Origin: Ornithinimicrobium pekingense DSM 21552
GTDB lineage: Bacteria; Actinomycetota; Actinomycetes; Actinomycetales; Dermatophilaceae
DNA: 64,000 bases
Assembly (NCBI RefSeq): GCF_000421185.1
Contig: NZ_ATWJ01000009.1
Span: forward strand, 250,868 to 314,867
Direction of reading: 5' to 3'
In this document: positions 1 through 8,414 of the stretch, in pieces
How the letters are laid out: every line of letters begins with the position of its first letter
Numbering within the stretch: the stretch's first letter is position 1
Made by a program: the position numbers and the translations under genes
Notes under the pieces: generated by a model
Databases searched by the model: none
Seen by the model: the letters and a program-made list of their open reading frames with translations, nothing else
Told to the model about the DNA's origin: nothing

Positions 1-55
1 GACCCTATGGTGCGGGAGCGGGGAGCAGCGAGCGGGCCGCACCCTGGCCACGCAT

Positions 56-74
56 TACTACATACCGTAGGATC
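56..74 (+). promoter_or_regulatory. Palindromic operator TACTAC-N5-GTAG overlapping a -10 box
   Basis: TACTAC (56-61), five bases, then GTAG (67-70). The overlapping TAGGAT (68-73) is a good actinobacterial -10 box for the small membrane protein gene downstream. The same 19 bases occur at 38479-38497 before the zinc alcohol dehydrogenase, and the same pattern with another spacer occurs at 33215-33229 and 35555-35569. Position over the -10 suggests a repressor site. The cognate regulator is unknown. Confidence 0.6.
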
Positions 75-93
75 GAGGGAGGAGGTGGTGTCG

Positions 94-303
94 ATGGCGA
101 CATCCCAGACGTCCACCCGCTGGCCCTCGGTCGGCCTCGGCCTGGTCGCCGGCGCCGCGCTGGCGGTGCCGGCCGCGGCCCTGATGGACTGGCCGCTCGC
201 GCTCGCCGTCGCGGCCGGGGCCGCGCTCGGCGTCGTCGCCGGTGCGGTCGCAGCCGCGTCGGGCTCGTCGGGCTCGTCCGGTTCGTCGGACTCTCGGTCC
301 TGA
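94..303 (+). CDS. Small membrane protein of unknown function
   Basis: 69 residues. After about 12 polar residues there are two closely spaced Ala/Val/Leu-rich hydrophobic stretches (about residues 13-30 and 33-55), so it is probably a double-pass inner-membrane protein, ending in a Gly-Ser linker-like tail. The ATG at 94 is preceded by GAGGGAGGAGG about eight bases upstream. A GTG at 88 is in frame but too close to this Shine-Dalgarno. The gene ends 29 bp before the DUF3043 gene and has its own promoter with the operator at 56-74. No family recognised. Confidence 0.6.
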   Translation: MATSQTSTRWPSVGLGLVAGAALAVPAAALMDWPLALAVAAGAALGVVAGAVAAASGSSGSSGSSDSRS

Positions 304-332
304 CCGCCCCGCGCGCCGCCTACACTGGACGG

Positions 333-938
333 GTGCGTTTCGGGAAGAAGTCGGAGCCGGTCGAGCTGACCGCGAGCCAGTCCACCACCGTGGAGGAGGC
401 GGCCGTCACCGACCGGTCCCGTCCCCAGGGCAAGGGGCGTCCCACCCCGCGGCGCCGCGAGGCCGAGGCCGCCAACCGGCGCCCGCTCGTGCAGTCGACC
501 AAGGGCAGGTCGCCCGAGGACAAGGCCAAGATCCGCGCCGAGCGCGCCAAGGCCCGCGACGGCATGATGCGCGGCGAGCAGAAGTACCTGATGGAGCGCG
601 ACCGCGGGCCGGAGCGCCGCTTCCTGCGTGACGCCGTCGACCGCCGCTGGAACGTCGGAGAGATCCTGCTCCCCGCGATGGTCGTCATCCTGGCGCTGTC
701 GTTCCTGCCCTACGACTGGGCCCGCCAGCTCTTCGTCGGCGCCTACGCCCTGATCCTCTTCGGCATCCTCGACGGCTGGCTGCTGTGGAAGCGCACGAAG
801 GCCAGGTTCATCGAGACCTTCGGCACGGAGCCGGGCCGGGGGTCCGCCTGGTATGTCGTGCTCCGCTCCTTCCAGATGCGCGCCTCGCGCGTCCCGCGTC
901 CGGCGGTCGCCCGCGGCGAGGAGCTGCGCCGGCACTGA
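333..938 (+). CDS. DUF3043 family membrane protein
   Basis: 201 residues. A long basic, polar N-terminal half (residues 1-105) with the conserved look of actinobacterial DUF3043 proteins (charged stretch near KAKIRAERAKARDGMMRGEQ) precedes two membrane segments around 109-126 and 132-151 and a basic tail, so the N-terminus is probably cytoplasmic. Function unknown. The GTG start is six bases after a TACACT -10 box (321-326) and has no Shine-Dalgarno, so the message is probably leaderless. Confidence 0.85.
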   Translation: MRFGKKSEPVELTASQSTTVEEAAVTDRSRPQGKGRPTPRRREAEAANRRPLVQSTKGRSPEDKAKIRAERAKARDGMMRGEQKYLMERDRGPERRFLRDAVDRRWNVGEILLPAMVVILALSFLPYDWARQLFVGAYALILFGILDGWLLWKRTKARFIETFGTEPGRGSAWYVVLRSFQMRASRVPRPAVARGEELRRH

Positions 939-968
939 GCCGAAGGCGGCTCCCGACCTGGCGCCGGG

Positions 969-1184
969 CTACTCCGCGGGGCTGAGGCTCATCGGGCCGT
1001 AGACCACGTCCTCGCCGCGACGCAGGGTCACGGTCTGGACGCCGGCGTCGGCCAGGGTGGGCCACTCCTGCGACAGCCACGCCTCGGCGTCCGCCTGGGT
1101 GGGGAAGGTCACCGAGGCCATGGCCAGCTCGCCCATGGGGGTGCCGTCGTTGTTCTCGTAGCTCCAGGTGTAGTTCTCGCTCAT
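969..1184 (-). CDS. Conserved 71-residue actinobacterial protein
   Basis: Small acidic soluble protein of a type common in Actinobacteria, with Trp/Tyr-rich N-terminus (MSENYTWSYEN), a central FPTQADAEAWL motif and a C-terminal VYGPMSL motif. No known catalytic motif; function unknown. On the minus strand TACGGT (1191-1196) lies six bases before the ATG with no ribosome-binding site, so it is probably leaderless. It is divergent from the DUF937 gene and shares an 86-bp regulatory region with it. Confidence 0.75.
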   Translation of the reverse strand: MSENYTWSYENNDGTPMGELAMASVTFPTQADAEAWLSQEWPTLADAGVQTVTLRRGEDVVYGPMSLSPAE

Positions 1185-1270
1185 CCCTCAACCGTATGCG
1201 GCGACTCCGACGGTGTCCTACTGTCGTGGGGGACGAGGTCTCGCCGAGGCCGACGACGAAGGGACGCCCC

Positions 1271-1822
1271 ATGATCGAGCAGCTGATGAACGCCATCCCG
1301 ACCCGGCAGCTCGCCGAGGCCGTGGGTGAGGACGAGGCGACGACCCGCCAGGCGGTGCAGGCCGCGCTGCCGGCCCTTCTCGGAGGGCTGAGCGCCAACG
1401 CCCAGCAGGGCGACGGCGCGCGGTCGCTGCTCGACGCGCTGGGCCAGCACCAGGACGGCCTGGCCGACGACGTCCGGCTGGACTCGATCGACACCCGCGA
1501 CGGCGAGAAGATCGTCGGCCACGTCTTCGGCGGCAACACCGACGCCGTCGTCACCCAGCTGGGCGGGCTGGGCGGCGGCCAGTCCTCGGCCCTGGTCCGC
1601 AAGCTGCTGCCGATCCTGGCCCCGATCGTGCTGTCCTGGCTGGCCAAGCAGGTAGGTGGTGCGACCGGCGGGCAGGCCTCCGCCGGCCGCGCCGAACCGA
1701 CCTCGGTCCTGCAGGACATCCTCGGCTCCGCCCTCGGGTCGGCGACTGGGCGCCAGCCCCAGTCCGGGGGCGGGGGCATCCTCGGCGACGTGCTGGGCGG
1801 CATCCTGGGTGGCCGGCGCTGA
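1271..1822 (+). CDS. DUF937 domain protein
   Basis: 183 residues. The body is typical of the YidB-like DUF937 family: an early segment with ATTRQAVQAALPALLGGL, the conserved KIVGHVFGG and a helix with LVRKLLPILAPIVLSWLAK, followed by a Gly-rich tail containing GGGGILGDVLGGILGG. Role unknown. The ATG at 1271 has AAGGGA about seven bases upstream; an in-frame upstream ATG at 1196 would add an arginine-rich stretch unlike the family and is rejected. A TACTGT -10 box is at 1219-1224. Confidence 0.8.
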   Translation: MIEQLMNAIPTRQLAEAVGEDEATTRQAVQAALPALLGGLSANAQQGDGARSLLDALGQHQDGLADDVRLDSIDTRDGEKIVGHVFGGNTDAVVTQLGGLGGGQSSALVRKLLPILAPIVLSWLAKQVGGATGGQASAGRAEPTSVLQDILGSALGSATGRQPQSGGGGILGDVLGGILGGRR

Positions 1823-1944
1823 CGCTGCCCGGTTCGGCAGGGGTGTGTTCCCCGACGGGGACCGCCTCTGACCGGTCGCTATGCTGACGCCCAGGCGCGC
1901 ACCGGCTCCGCGCGTCGGCCCCGGCAGGACGTAGGAGACCTTCC

Positions 1945-2493
1945 ATGACCGCGACCCTCGTGCTCGGTGGCCCCTGCAGCGGGAAGTCGCGCCACGCGGC
2001 GGCGCTGCTGGCCCGCCACCCCAGGGTGACGGTCGTCTCGACCCGCCCTGCCCCGGCCCAGGAGCACGACGACGGTGCTCCTGCGCGCTCCCCGGAGCAG
2101 CACCCCGCGGAGTGGCGGACCCTGGAGACCCTCGACCTCACGCAGGCCCTGCTCGCCTCACGCCACCCGGTCCTCATCGACGACCTCAGCGGTTGGCTGC
2201 AGGGGCTGCTGGACGAGGACGCGCTGGCCGACGACCCGCAGCGGGCGCGCGCCTTCGTGGAGGATCGGCTGGACGAGCTGAGCGTGGCGCTGCGGGCGAT
2301 GCCGTTCGAGGTCGTCACGGTCTCCCAGGACACCTCCTGGGTGCAGGTCCCCCAGGACCCCCGTGAGCGGCTCACCCTCGAGTTGATCTCCCACGTCAAC
2401 CAGCGTGTGTCTGCCGCCTGCCCGCACGTCTACGCCGTCATCGGCGGCCGCGTGCTGGACCTCAGCAGGGCTCCCCTGCTCGGCAGCGTCTGA
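1945..2493 (+). CDS. cobU: CobU-like adenosylcobinamide kinase/guanylyltransferase
   Basis: 182 residues, the usual CobU length. An N-terminal P-loop (GGPCSGKS, residues 8-15) matches the family GGxxSGKS motif; the VVSTRP strand, an H-P-x-x-W-x-T-x-E segment near residues 53-61 and VLIDDLSGWL fit the family order. CobU phosphorylates adenosylcobinamide and transfers GMP in late cobalamin synthesis or salvage. No other cobalamin gene is nearby, and the region after the P-loop is somewhat divergent, so substrate is not certain. ATG follows a GTAGGAGA ribosome-binding site. A strong hairpin follows the stop. Confidence 0.75.
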   Translation: MTATLVLGGPCSGKSRHAAALLARHPRVTVVSTRPAPAQEHDDGAPARSPEQHPAEWRTLETLDLTQALLASRHPVLIDDLSGWLQGLLDEDALADDPQRARAFVEDRLDELSVALRAMPFEVVTVSQDTSWVQVPQDPRERLTLELISHVNQRVSAACPHVYAVIGGRVLDLSRAPLLGSV

Positions 2494-2502
2494 CCCGCGG
2501 GT

Positions 2503-2534
2503 GCGGCGGGCGCCCCCGCGGGGGGGCCCGCCGC
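2503..2534 (+). terminator. GC-rich hairpin after cobU
   Basis: GCGGCGGGC pairs with GCCCGCCGC around a G/C-only core, a near-perfect 32-nt palindrome ten bases after the cobU stop and before the 3' end of the convergent secreted-protein gene. It could stop transcription from both sides. No T-run follows. Confidence 0.6.
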
Positions 2535-2572
2535 AGACCCGGTCCGACCCACCTGTGCCCGGCGGCCGTCCG

Positions 2573-2779
2573 TCACAGGGCGACGTGATGGGTAGGCCCG
2601 AACCCTCTGCCCTCGGCCTGCTCCCCCGGCTGGACGGACCCGCACACCACCGTGGGGTGGGCGCCTGCCTGGGGCGCCGGGCCGTGACCGGCGTAGGCGA
2701 TGCCGGTGCCGGCCAGCAGACCGGCCACGGTCCCTGCCCCGACGACGGCCAGCAACCGGGTACGCACGCGCGTGTTCAT
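2573..2779 (-). CDS. Small secreted protein with Sec signal peptide
   Basis: 68 residues. Basic n-region (MNTRVRTR), hydrophobic core (LLAVVGAGTVAGLLAGTGIA) and likely cleavage after YAG or AYA near residues 29-31. The mature part is only about 37 residues, with one cysteine and several histidines; no family recognised. The ATG at 2779 has AGGAGGATC immediately upstream, a strong ribosome-binding site. The gene is divergent from the LuxR-type regulator at 2960 across 180 bp, so it is a plausible target of that regulator. Confidence 0.65.
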   Translation of the reverse strand: MNTRVRTRLLAVVGAGTVAGLLAGTGIAYAGHGPAPQAGAHPTVVCGSVQPGEQAEGRGFGPTHHVAL

Positions 2780-2959
2780 GTCGATCCTCCTGTGCCGGGC
2801 CCCCGCCCCGTCCGGACGACCGGGCTGTGAGTGCTGGTTCCCACGCTGCCCCCCGGGCGCGTCCGACGGAATACGACGTTCTTCGTAGTACGCGGATGCG
2901 CGTATGGCGCGCCCGCACGGACCGGGCCTACGCTGGGGACAACGTCGCAGGAGGCCCGC

Positions 2960-3765
2960 ATGGGCGAGAAGAGCATCACCGGTCACGACATCTCCCTGCT
3001 GCGTGACATCCTCGCCCTGGGCCGGGCCGGCGCACCCGGCTCCACCGCCACGGGGCCACCTTCCAGCTGCTCGAGCGGCTGGACCGGCTGCTGGGCAGCG
3101 ACTGGTCCTCCTTCGGCGACATGACGGTGGCGTTCGGCCGACGGTTCTCCCGCTCCCACCTGCAGCTCGTCGAGCAGGGCGAGCGGGAGCTCCTGCTCGC
3201 TCCCCAGGTCGCCCAGCTCGACGCGCTGGGCGGCTCGGACGTCATGGAGCAGTACTGGTGGCAGCTGGACTGCAGCCTCGTCGACCGCACGGGCCTGGCC
3301 TGCGTCACCTCGACCCGGACCTTCTTCACCGCCGGGGAGTGGGCCAACCACCCCGTGGCGGCCGAGTACCCGTGCGTCGACGAGATCTTGCTCGCCTATC
3401 CGCTCCCGGGAGGACGGTCACTGCGGCTGCGCACCGGTCGGGACTCCGGGCAGCCCTACGGGGAGCGCGAGCTCACGCTGACGCAGCTGCTCCTGCCCCA
3501 CCTGCGGCCGTTGCTGCAGGCGACGCTGGCCGATCACGCGGACACCTCCCGGCCCGCGGAGCCGCACGACCTGACCGTGCGGCAGCGGGCGATCCTGCAG
3601 CTGGTCGCCCTCGGCATGCCCAACCGGACGGTCGGGCGACGGCTCGGCATCTCCGAGGGAACCGTCCGCAAGCACCTGGAGAACGCCTACGAGCGCATCG
3701 GTGCCCAGAGCCGCACCGAGGCCGTCCTCTGGCTCCGCGAGCACCAGGACGTGGCGACCGGCTGA
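2960..3765 (+). pseudogene. LuxR-type regulator interrupted by a frameshift
   Basis: A strong ribosome-binding site (GCAGGAGG) precedes ATG 2960, which opens a frame reading MGEKSITGHDISLLRDILAL. The homologous continuation (ATFQLLERLDRLLGSDW) is in another frame beginning about 3052 and runs to 3765, ending in a LuxR/GerE helix-turn-helix (LTVRQRAILQLVALGMPNRTVGRRLGISEGTVRKHLENAYERI). The downstream frame has a TGA at 3004 and no credible start until ATG 3121, which lacks a Shine-Dalgarno. A one-base deletion (or two-base insertion) between about 3004 and 3055 explains this. If genuine, a 214-residue N-truncated protein could only come from a weak start at 3121. Confidence 0.7.
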
Positions 3766-3777
3766 CCGCCGGCCGGG

Positions 3778-4884
3778 TCAGGAGCTGGCGCCGCCCTCCA
3801 CGAACGGCGGCTTCTTCACCTCGGCCTCGACCGCGCGGCCACGCACGTCGATGGTCACGGCCGTGCCCTCCTCGACGCCGCGGTCGAGCAGCGCCAGCGC
3901 GACACCCTGCTTGAGCGTCGGGGAGAAGGTGCCGGAGGTGACCTCGCCGACCTGGTTGCCGTCGGCGTCGAGCACCGACTGCCCCGCGCGCGGGATGCCG
4001 CGCCCGGTGACCAGCAGCCCGTTGGACAGGCGGCCCTCCTTGGCCTCGCGCTGGGCCGAGAGGGCCTCCTTGCCCCAGAACGAGTTCTTCTTCCAGCCGA
4101 CCGCCCACCCGGTGCGGGCCATGACAGGGGTGATGTCGAGGGAGAGCTCGTTGCCGTGCAGCGCGTAGCCCATCTCGGTGCGCAGGGTGTCGCGCGAGCC
4201 GAGGCCGCAGGGCAGCCCGTCGAAGGGCTGCATCGCCTCGACGACCGCGTCCCAGACCGCCGGGGCGTCCTCCACCCGGCACACCAGCTCGTAGCCCTTC
4301 TCCCCCGTGTACCCGGTCCGGCACACCGAGAGCGGGTGGCCCTGCCACTGCGTGTCCACGAAGCTCATGTACTCGTGGCCGGTGGGCAGCCCCATCGCCT
4401 CGACCACCTCGTCGGCCCGCGGGCCCTGCACGGCGAGGATCGCGTGCTGGCCGTGGACGTTCTGCACCGTCACGCCCTCGGGGGCGGCCTCGGTCAGCCG
4501 GCGCACCACCTCGGCGTTGTTGGCCGCGTTGGGGATGAGGAAGACGTCGTCGTCCCCGCGCAGGTAGGCGATGAGGTCGTCCACGACGCCGCCGCTCTCG
4601 TCGCAGCACATCGTGTACTGCGCCTTGCCCGCCTGGATCCGCTCCAGGTCGTTGGTCAGGCAGGAGTTGAGGAAGTCCTTGGCGCCCGGGCCGGTCACCG
4701 TGGCGGTGCCCAGGTGCGAGACGTCGAAGACGCCGACGCGCTCGCGCACGGCCGTGTGCTCGGCGACGACCCCGCCACCGGGGTACTCGATCGGCATCGA
4801 CCAGCCGCCGAAGTCCGCCATCTTGGCCCCCAGCGCCACGTGCTTGTCGTGCAGCGGGGAGGTCTTCGTCGTGGAGTCGCTCAT
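3778..4884 (-). CDS. gcvT: Aminomethyltransferase, glycine cleavage system T protein
   Basis: 368 residues, normal for GcvT. It transfers the methylene group from aminomethylated H-protein to tetrahydrofolate, releasing ammonia. Family signatures: HVALGAKMADFGGWSMPIEY near the N-terminus, GVFDVSHLG, the folate-binding core with GYTGEKGYEL, GLGSRDTLRTEMGYALHG, and the C-terminal GEVTSGTFSPTLKQGVALAL barrel. No gcvH or gcvP is in the window. ATG 4884 lies seven bases after a TAGGGT -10 box (4892-4897) without ribosome-binding site, so it is likely leaderless. It is divergent from pepA and ends 12 bp from the LuxR gene. Confidence 0.95.
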   Translation of the reverse strand: MSDSTTKTSPLHDKHVALGAKMADFGGWSMPIEYPGGGVVAEHTAVRERVGVFDVSHLGTATVTGPGAKDFLNSCLTNDLERIQAGKAQYTMCCDESGGVVDDLIAYLRGDDDVFLIPNAANNAEVVRRLTEAAPEGVTVQNVHGQHAILAVQGPRADEVVEAMGLPTGHEYMSFVDTQWQGHPLSVCRTGYTGEKGYELVCRVEDAPAVWDAVVEAMQPFDGLPCGLGSRDTLRTEMGYALHGNELSLDITPVMARTGWAVGWKKNSFWGKEALSAQREAKEGRLSNGLLVTGRGIPRAGQSVLDADGNQVGEVTSGTFSPTLKQGVALALLDRGVEEGTAVTIDVRGRAVEAEVKKPPFVEGGASS

Positions 4885-4971
4885 GTCCGCCACCCTAGCC
4901 ACCCCGCGCGTGACATACCCTCGTGGGCGGTAACCATCACGGCACGTGAACACAGACAAAGGACGTCGTAC

Positions 4972-6498
4972 ATGCCCGACCGCAGCCCGACCACACTTCT
5001 GCTCACCGACCAGGCCCCCAGTGCGGTGGAGGCCGACGCCCTGGTCGTGGGCGCCCGGAAGAACGACGACAAGCAGGTCACCCTCGTCGCCGACCACGGC
5101 CTCGACGCGGAGACGGCCGCCCACCTGGAGGAGGCGCTCGCGGCCGTGGGGGCCGAGGCCTCGGCCGAGGAGGCCACCCGGCTCGCGGGCGTCCCGGGCG
5201 TCGCGGCCCGTCTCGTGGTCGTCGTCGGTATGCCGTCCGGCGGCGTCCTCACGCGCACCGAGCAGCTGCGCCGCGCGGCGGGCGTGGGCGCCCGTGCGCT
5301 GGCCGGCCGGTCCCGGGCCGTCTTCGCTCTCGGCCAGTCCGGCACCGACGAGGCGACCGCCGTCGCGCAGGGCGCGGCCCTCGGCGCGTACACCTTCGAG
5401 GAGCACCACGGCGTCGGGAAGGCCGACTCGGCCAGGGCGCCCCTCGGCGAGGCCGTCGTCCCCGGCGTCCCCGCCGACGAGGCCGAGGCCGGCACGGCCG
5501 CCGCGACGGCCGTGGTGGACGCCGTCCGCTTCGCCCGCGACCTCGTCAACACCCCGCCCAACGTGCTCTACCCCGAGTCCTTCGCCGACACCGTCACCGG
5601 CCGCCTGGGTGACACGGTCACCGCCGAGGTCTGGGACCCCGAGCGGCTGGAGCAGGAGCGCTGCGGTGGCATCCTCGGCGTGGGCCAGGGCTCGGCCCGC
5701 GGCCCGCGCCTGGTCACCCTGACCTACGCGCCCGAGGGTGCGACCAAGCACCTGGCCCTGGTGGGCAAGGGCATCACCTTCGACTCCGGCGGCCTGTGCA
5801 TCAAGCCCGGCGCCTCGATGGTCACGATGAAGATGGACATGGCCGGTGCCGCCGCCTGCGCCGCGGCCGTCCTGGCCGTCGCCGAGCTCGGCCTGCCGGT
5901 GCGGGTGACCGCATACCTGTGCCTCGCCGAGAACATGACCGGCGACCTGGCCCAGCGCCCCGGCGACGTCGTCACCATGCGCGACGGGCGCACCGTCGAG
6001 ATCATCAACACCGACGCCGAGGGCCGCCTGGTCATGGCCGACGGGCTGGCGCTGGCGACCGAGCAGGGCCCGGACGCCATCGTCGACGTCGCGACCCTGA
6101 CCGGTGCGTGCATCATCGCGCTGGGCGACCGGACCATGGGCGTCATGGGCAACGACGACGAGCTGCGCGAGACCGTCACCCGCCTGGCCAACGCGGCCGG
6201 TGACACCGCCTGGCCGCTGCCGCTGCCCGAGGAGATCCGCCCGACGCTCGACACGCCGGTCGCCGACCTCAAGCACACCGGTGAGCGGTCCGCCGGGGCG
6301 AGCGTCGCGGCGACGTTCCTCAAGGAGTTCGTCGGCACGCGCGGCGAGGGCGAGGGCGCGAGCCAGATCCCGTGGGCGCACCTGGACATCGCCGGCCCGG
6401 CGTTCAACGAGAAGGCGGCGTGGGGCTACAGCCCCAAGGGCGCGACCGGCGCCGCGGTCCGCACGCTGGTGGAGCTGGCGCGGAGCTACTCCGGCTGA
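4972..6498 (+). CDS. pepA: Leucyl aminopeptidase (M17)
   Basis: 508 residues. Cytosolic two-metal aminopeptidase of the M17 family that removes N-terminal residues from peptides. The catalytic C-terminal domain shows VGKGITFDSGGLCIKPG (metal-ligand Lys and Asp), MKMDMAGAA and the M17 signature NTDAEGRL with metal ligands Asp and Glu and the catalytic Arg. The N-terminal macro-like domain spans about residues 1-170. ATG at 4972 follows AAAGGACG. It is divergent from gcvT. Two 36-bp repeats and a large hairpin follow the stop. Confidence 0.95.
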   Translation: MPDRSPTTLLLTDQAPSAVEADALVVGARKNDDKQVTLVADHGLDAETAAHLEEALAAVGAEASAEEATRLAGVPGVAARLVVVVGMPSGGVLTRTEQLRRAAGVGARALAGRSRAVFALGQSGTDEATAVAQGAALGAYTFEEHHGVGKADSARAPLGEAVVPGVPADEAEAGTAAATAVVDAVRFARDLVNTPPNVLYPESFADTVTGRLGDTVTAEVWDPERLEQERCGGILGVGQGSARGPRLVTLTYAPEGATKHLALVGKGITFDSGGLCIKPGASMVTMKMDMAGAAACAAAVLAVAELGLPVRVTAYLCLAENMTGDLAQRPGDVVTMRDGRTVEIINTDAEGRLVMADGLALATEQGPDAIVDVATLTGACIIALGDRTMGVMGNDDELRETVTRLANAAGDTAWPLPLPEEIRPTLDTPVADLKHTGERSAGASVAATFLKEFVGTRGEGEGASQIPWAHLDIAGPAFNEKAAWGYSPKGATGAAVRTLVELARSYSG

Positions 6499-6508
6499 CG
6501 CGCCACCC

Positions 6509-6596
6509 GCGCGTGCACGTCTCACTCACCTGAGTGGCGCGTGCGCCCCATACTCGGCCGGCGCGTGCACGTCTCACTCACCTGAGTGGCGCGTGC
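6509..6596. repeat. Two identical 36-bp hairpin repeats, period 52
   Basis: Identical 36-bp copies at 6509-6544 and 6561-6596. Each can fold: TGCACG pairs with CGTGCA (five of six pairs in the first copy) and CACTCA with TGAGTG across a two-base loop. They follow the pepA stop and precede the palindrome at 6611-6644, giving three hairpins in a row between convergent genes. Likely role is termination or mRNA 3'-end protection (inference). Confidence 0.7.
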
Positions 6597-6610
6597 ACGC
6601 CGGACATGCA

Positions 6611-6644
6611 CGAGGGGCACCTCCCGATCGGGAGGTGCCCCTCG
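6611..6644. terminator. 34-bp perfect palindrome, bidirectional terminator
   Basis: CGAGGGGCACCTCCCGA is followed by its exact reverse complement, between the convergent 3' ends of pepA and the DUF5302 gene. The symmetry suits termination in both directions. No long T-run is present, as is common in high-GC Actinobacteria. Confidence 0.75.
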
Positions 6645-6666
6645 CGTCCGCGACGGACGGCGTCCG

Positions 6667-6843
6667 TCAGCCGCTCTTGCGGCGGAACATCTGCTGGGTC
6701 CCGGAGGTCTTGGCTCCGCGCTCCCTGCCGACCTTGCCGTGCTCGGAGTGGTCCGAGACGTCGGTGCCGCCATGGGCCCGCTTCTTCGCCAGCGCCTCTC
6801 GGAACTTGGCCTTGACGTCGTCCGTGACCGGAGAGTCGTTCAC
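6667..6843 (-). CDS. DUF5302 family small protein
   Basis: 58 residues, charged and probably largely disordered, with VKAKFREALAKKRAHGG and a C-terminal SGTQQMFRRKSG motif typical of actinobacterial DUF5302 proteins. Function unknown. The GTG start at 6843 has a very strong AAAGGAGGTG ribosome-binding site, which favours it over an upstream in-frame ATG at 6909. It is convergent with pepA and divergent from lpdA. Confidence 0.75.
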   Translation of the reverse strand: MNDSPVTDDVKAKFREALAKKRAHGGTDVSDHSEHGKVGRERGAKTSGTQQMFRRKSG

Positions 6844-6974
6844 GGCCACCTCCTTTCTCCCGGGGACAGGGTCGGTGCCACTGTGACACGGCGCCGTCCC
6901 GCCTGTCACCAGGTTTGCGGCGGCGTGGCTACCCGCACCGGCCCCCCGGCGGCCGGGATGGCAGGATTGCCGCC

Positions 6975-8354
6975 ATGCCTGCGGAAGAGTTCGACATCGT
7001 CATCCTGGGTGCCGGCAGCGGAGGCTACGCCTGCGCGCTGCGCGCCGCACAGCTCGGCAAGCGCGTGGCGCTGGTGGAGAAGGACAAGCTGGGCGGGACC
7101 TGCCTGCACTGGGGGTGCATCCCGACGAAGGCGATGCTGCACACCGCCGAGGTCGCCGACAGCGTCCGGGACGGGGCACGGTATGGCGTGAGCGCAGCGC
7201 TCGAGGGGATCGACATGGCCGCCGTGCACAGCTACAAGGACGGTGTCGTCGGCCGGCTGCACAAGGGGCTGCAGGGTCTGGTCAAGGCTGCCGACGGGAT
7301 CACCTACGTCGAGGGCAAGGGCCGGCTGACGTCGGCGACCACGGTCACCGTCGGTGACCGTGAGCTCACCGGGCAGCACGTCGTGCTGGCGACCGGCTCC
7401 TACGCCCGCACGCTGCCCGGCGTCGAGGTCGGCGGCCGCATCATGACCAGCGAGCAGGCGCTGCAGGTCGACCACGTGCCCGACCGCGTCATCGTCCTCG
7501 GGGGCGGGGTCATCGGTGTGGAGTTCGCCTCCGTCTTCCGCAGCTTCGGGGCCGAGGTGACCGTGGTCGAGGCGCTCGAGCGGCTGGTCGCCGTGGAGGA
7601 CCCGGCGGTCTCCAAGGCCCTGGAGCGCGGCTTCCGCAAGCGCAAGATCGCGGTGCGCACCGGGGCGAAGGTGGCCTCCGCCACGCAGGACGACGCCGGG
7701 GTGCGCGTCGAGCTCGAGGGCGGCGACGTGCTCGAGGCCGACCTGCTGCTCGTCGCCGTCGGACGCGGGCCGCGCACCCAGGACCTGGGTTACGAGCAGG
7801 TCGGCGTCACCCTCGACCGCGGCTACGTCCCCACCGACGAGCGGCTGCGCACCAACGTCGAGGGCGTCCGCGCGGTCGGCGACCTGGTGCCCGGCCCGCA
7901 GCTGGCCCACCGGGGCTTCGCCCACGGGATCTTCGTGGCCGAGGACATCGCCGGGCTCGAGCCCACGCCGGTCGACGACACCCTGGTGCCCAAGGTGACC
8001 TACTGCGACCCCGAGATCGCCACCGTCGGCCTCACCGAGGAGCAGGCGCGGGAGAAGCACGGGGAAGGTGTGTCCGTCTACGAGTACAACCTCGGCGGCA
8101 ACGGCAAGTCCCAGATCCTGGGCACCGCCGGCTTCATCAAGCTCGTGCGCTCGGCACCCGACGGCCCGGTCGTCGGCGTGCACATGGTCGGCGCCCGGAT
8201 GGGCGAGCAGGTCGGCGAGGCCCAGCTCATCGTCGGCTGGGAGGCGCTGCCGGAGGACGTGGCGCAGTTCGTCCACGCCCACCCCACCCAGAACGAGGCC
8301 CTCGGCGAGGCGCACCTGGCGCTGGCGGGCAAGCCGCTGCACGCCCACGCCTGA
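6975..8354 (+). CDS. lpdA: Dihydrolipoyl dehydrogenase (E3)
   Basis: 459 residues. FAD-dependent E3 component that reoxidises dihydrolipoyl groups of 2-oxoacid dehydrogenases with NAD+. It has the FAD-binding GAGSGGYACALRAAQLG, redox-active disulfide GGTCLHWGCIPTK, NAD-binding GGGVIGVEFASVF, the second FAD motif RAVGDLVPG and the C-terminal His-Glu pair in HAHPTQNEALGE. ATG 6975 lies seven bases after CAGGAT (a weak -10), without Shine-Dalgarno, so it may be leaderless. It is followed 60 bp later by sucB, which supplies its lipoyl substrate. Confidence 0.95.
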   Translation: MPAEEFDIVILGAGSGGYACALRAAQLGKRVALVEKDKLGGTCLHWGCIPTKAMLHTAEVADSVRDGARYGVSAALEGIDMAAVHSYKDGVVGRLHKGLQGLVKAADGITYVEGKGRLTSATTVTVGDRELTGQHVVLATGSYARTLPGVEVGGRIMTSEQALQVDHVPDRVIVLGGGVIGVEFASVFRSFGAEVTVVEALERLVAVEDPAVSKALERGFRKRKIAVRTGAKVASATQDDAGVRVELEGGDVLEADLLLVAVGRGPRTQDLGYEQVGVTLDRGYVPTDERLRTNVEGVRAVGDLVPGPQLAHRGFAHGIFVAEDIAGLEPTPVDDTLVPKVTYCDPEIATVGLTEEQAREKHGEGVSVYEYNLGGNGKSQILGTAGFIKLVRSAPDGPVVGVHMVGARMGEQVGEAQLIVGWEALPEDVAQFVHAHPTQNEALGEAHLALAGKPLHAHA

Positions 8355-8414
8355 CCTGACCTCGCGGCAATCCACTGCGTAGACTTCCAACCCCCGGACG
8401 AGGAGAGACAACAG

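Noticed and set aside
2874-2895. TACGAC...GTAGTA near 2878-2896 looked like a fifth copy of the TACTAC-N5-GTAG operator.
   Set aside because: The left half differs (TACGAC) and the spacer is seven bases, not five.
4156-4971. Long open frame upstream of and in frame with pepA, opposite gcvT.
   Set aside because: It is the antisense of gcvT; the ribosome-binding site and PepA homology start at ATG 4972.
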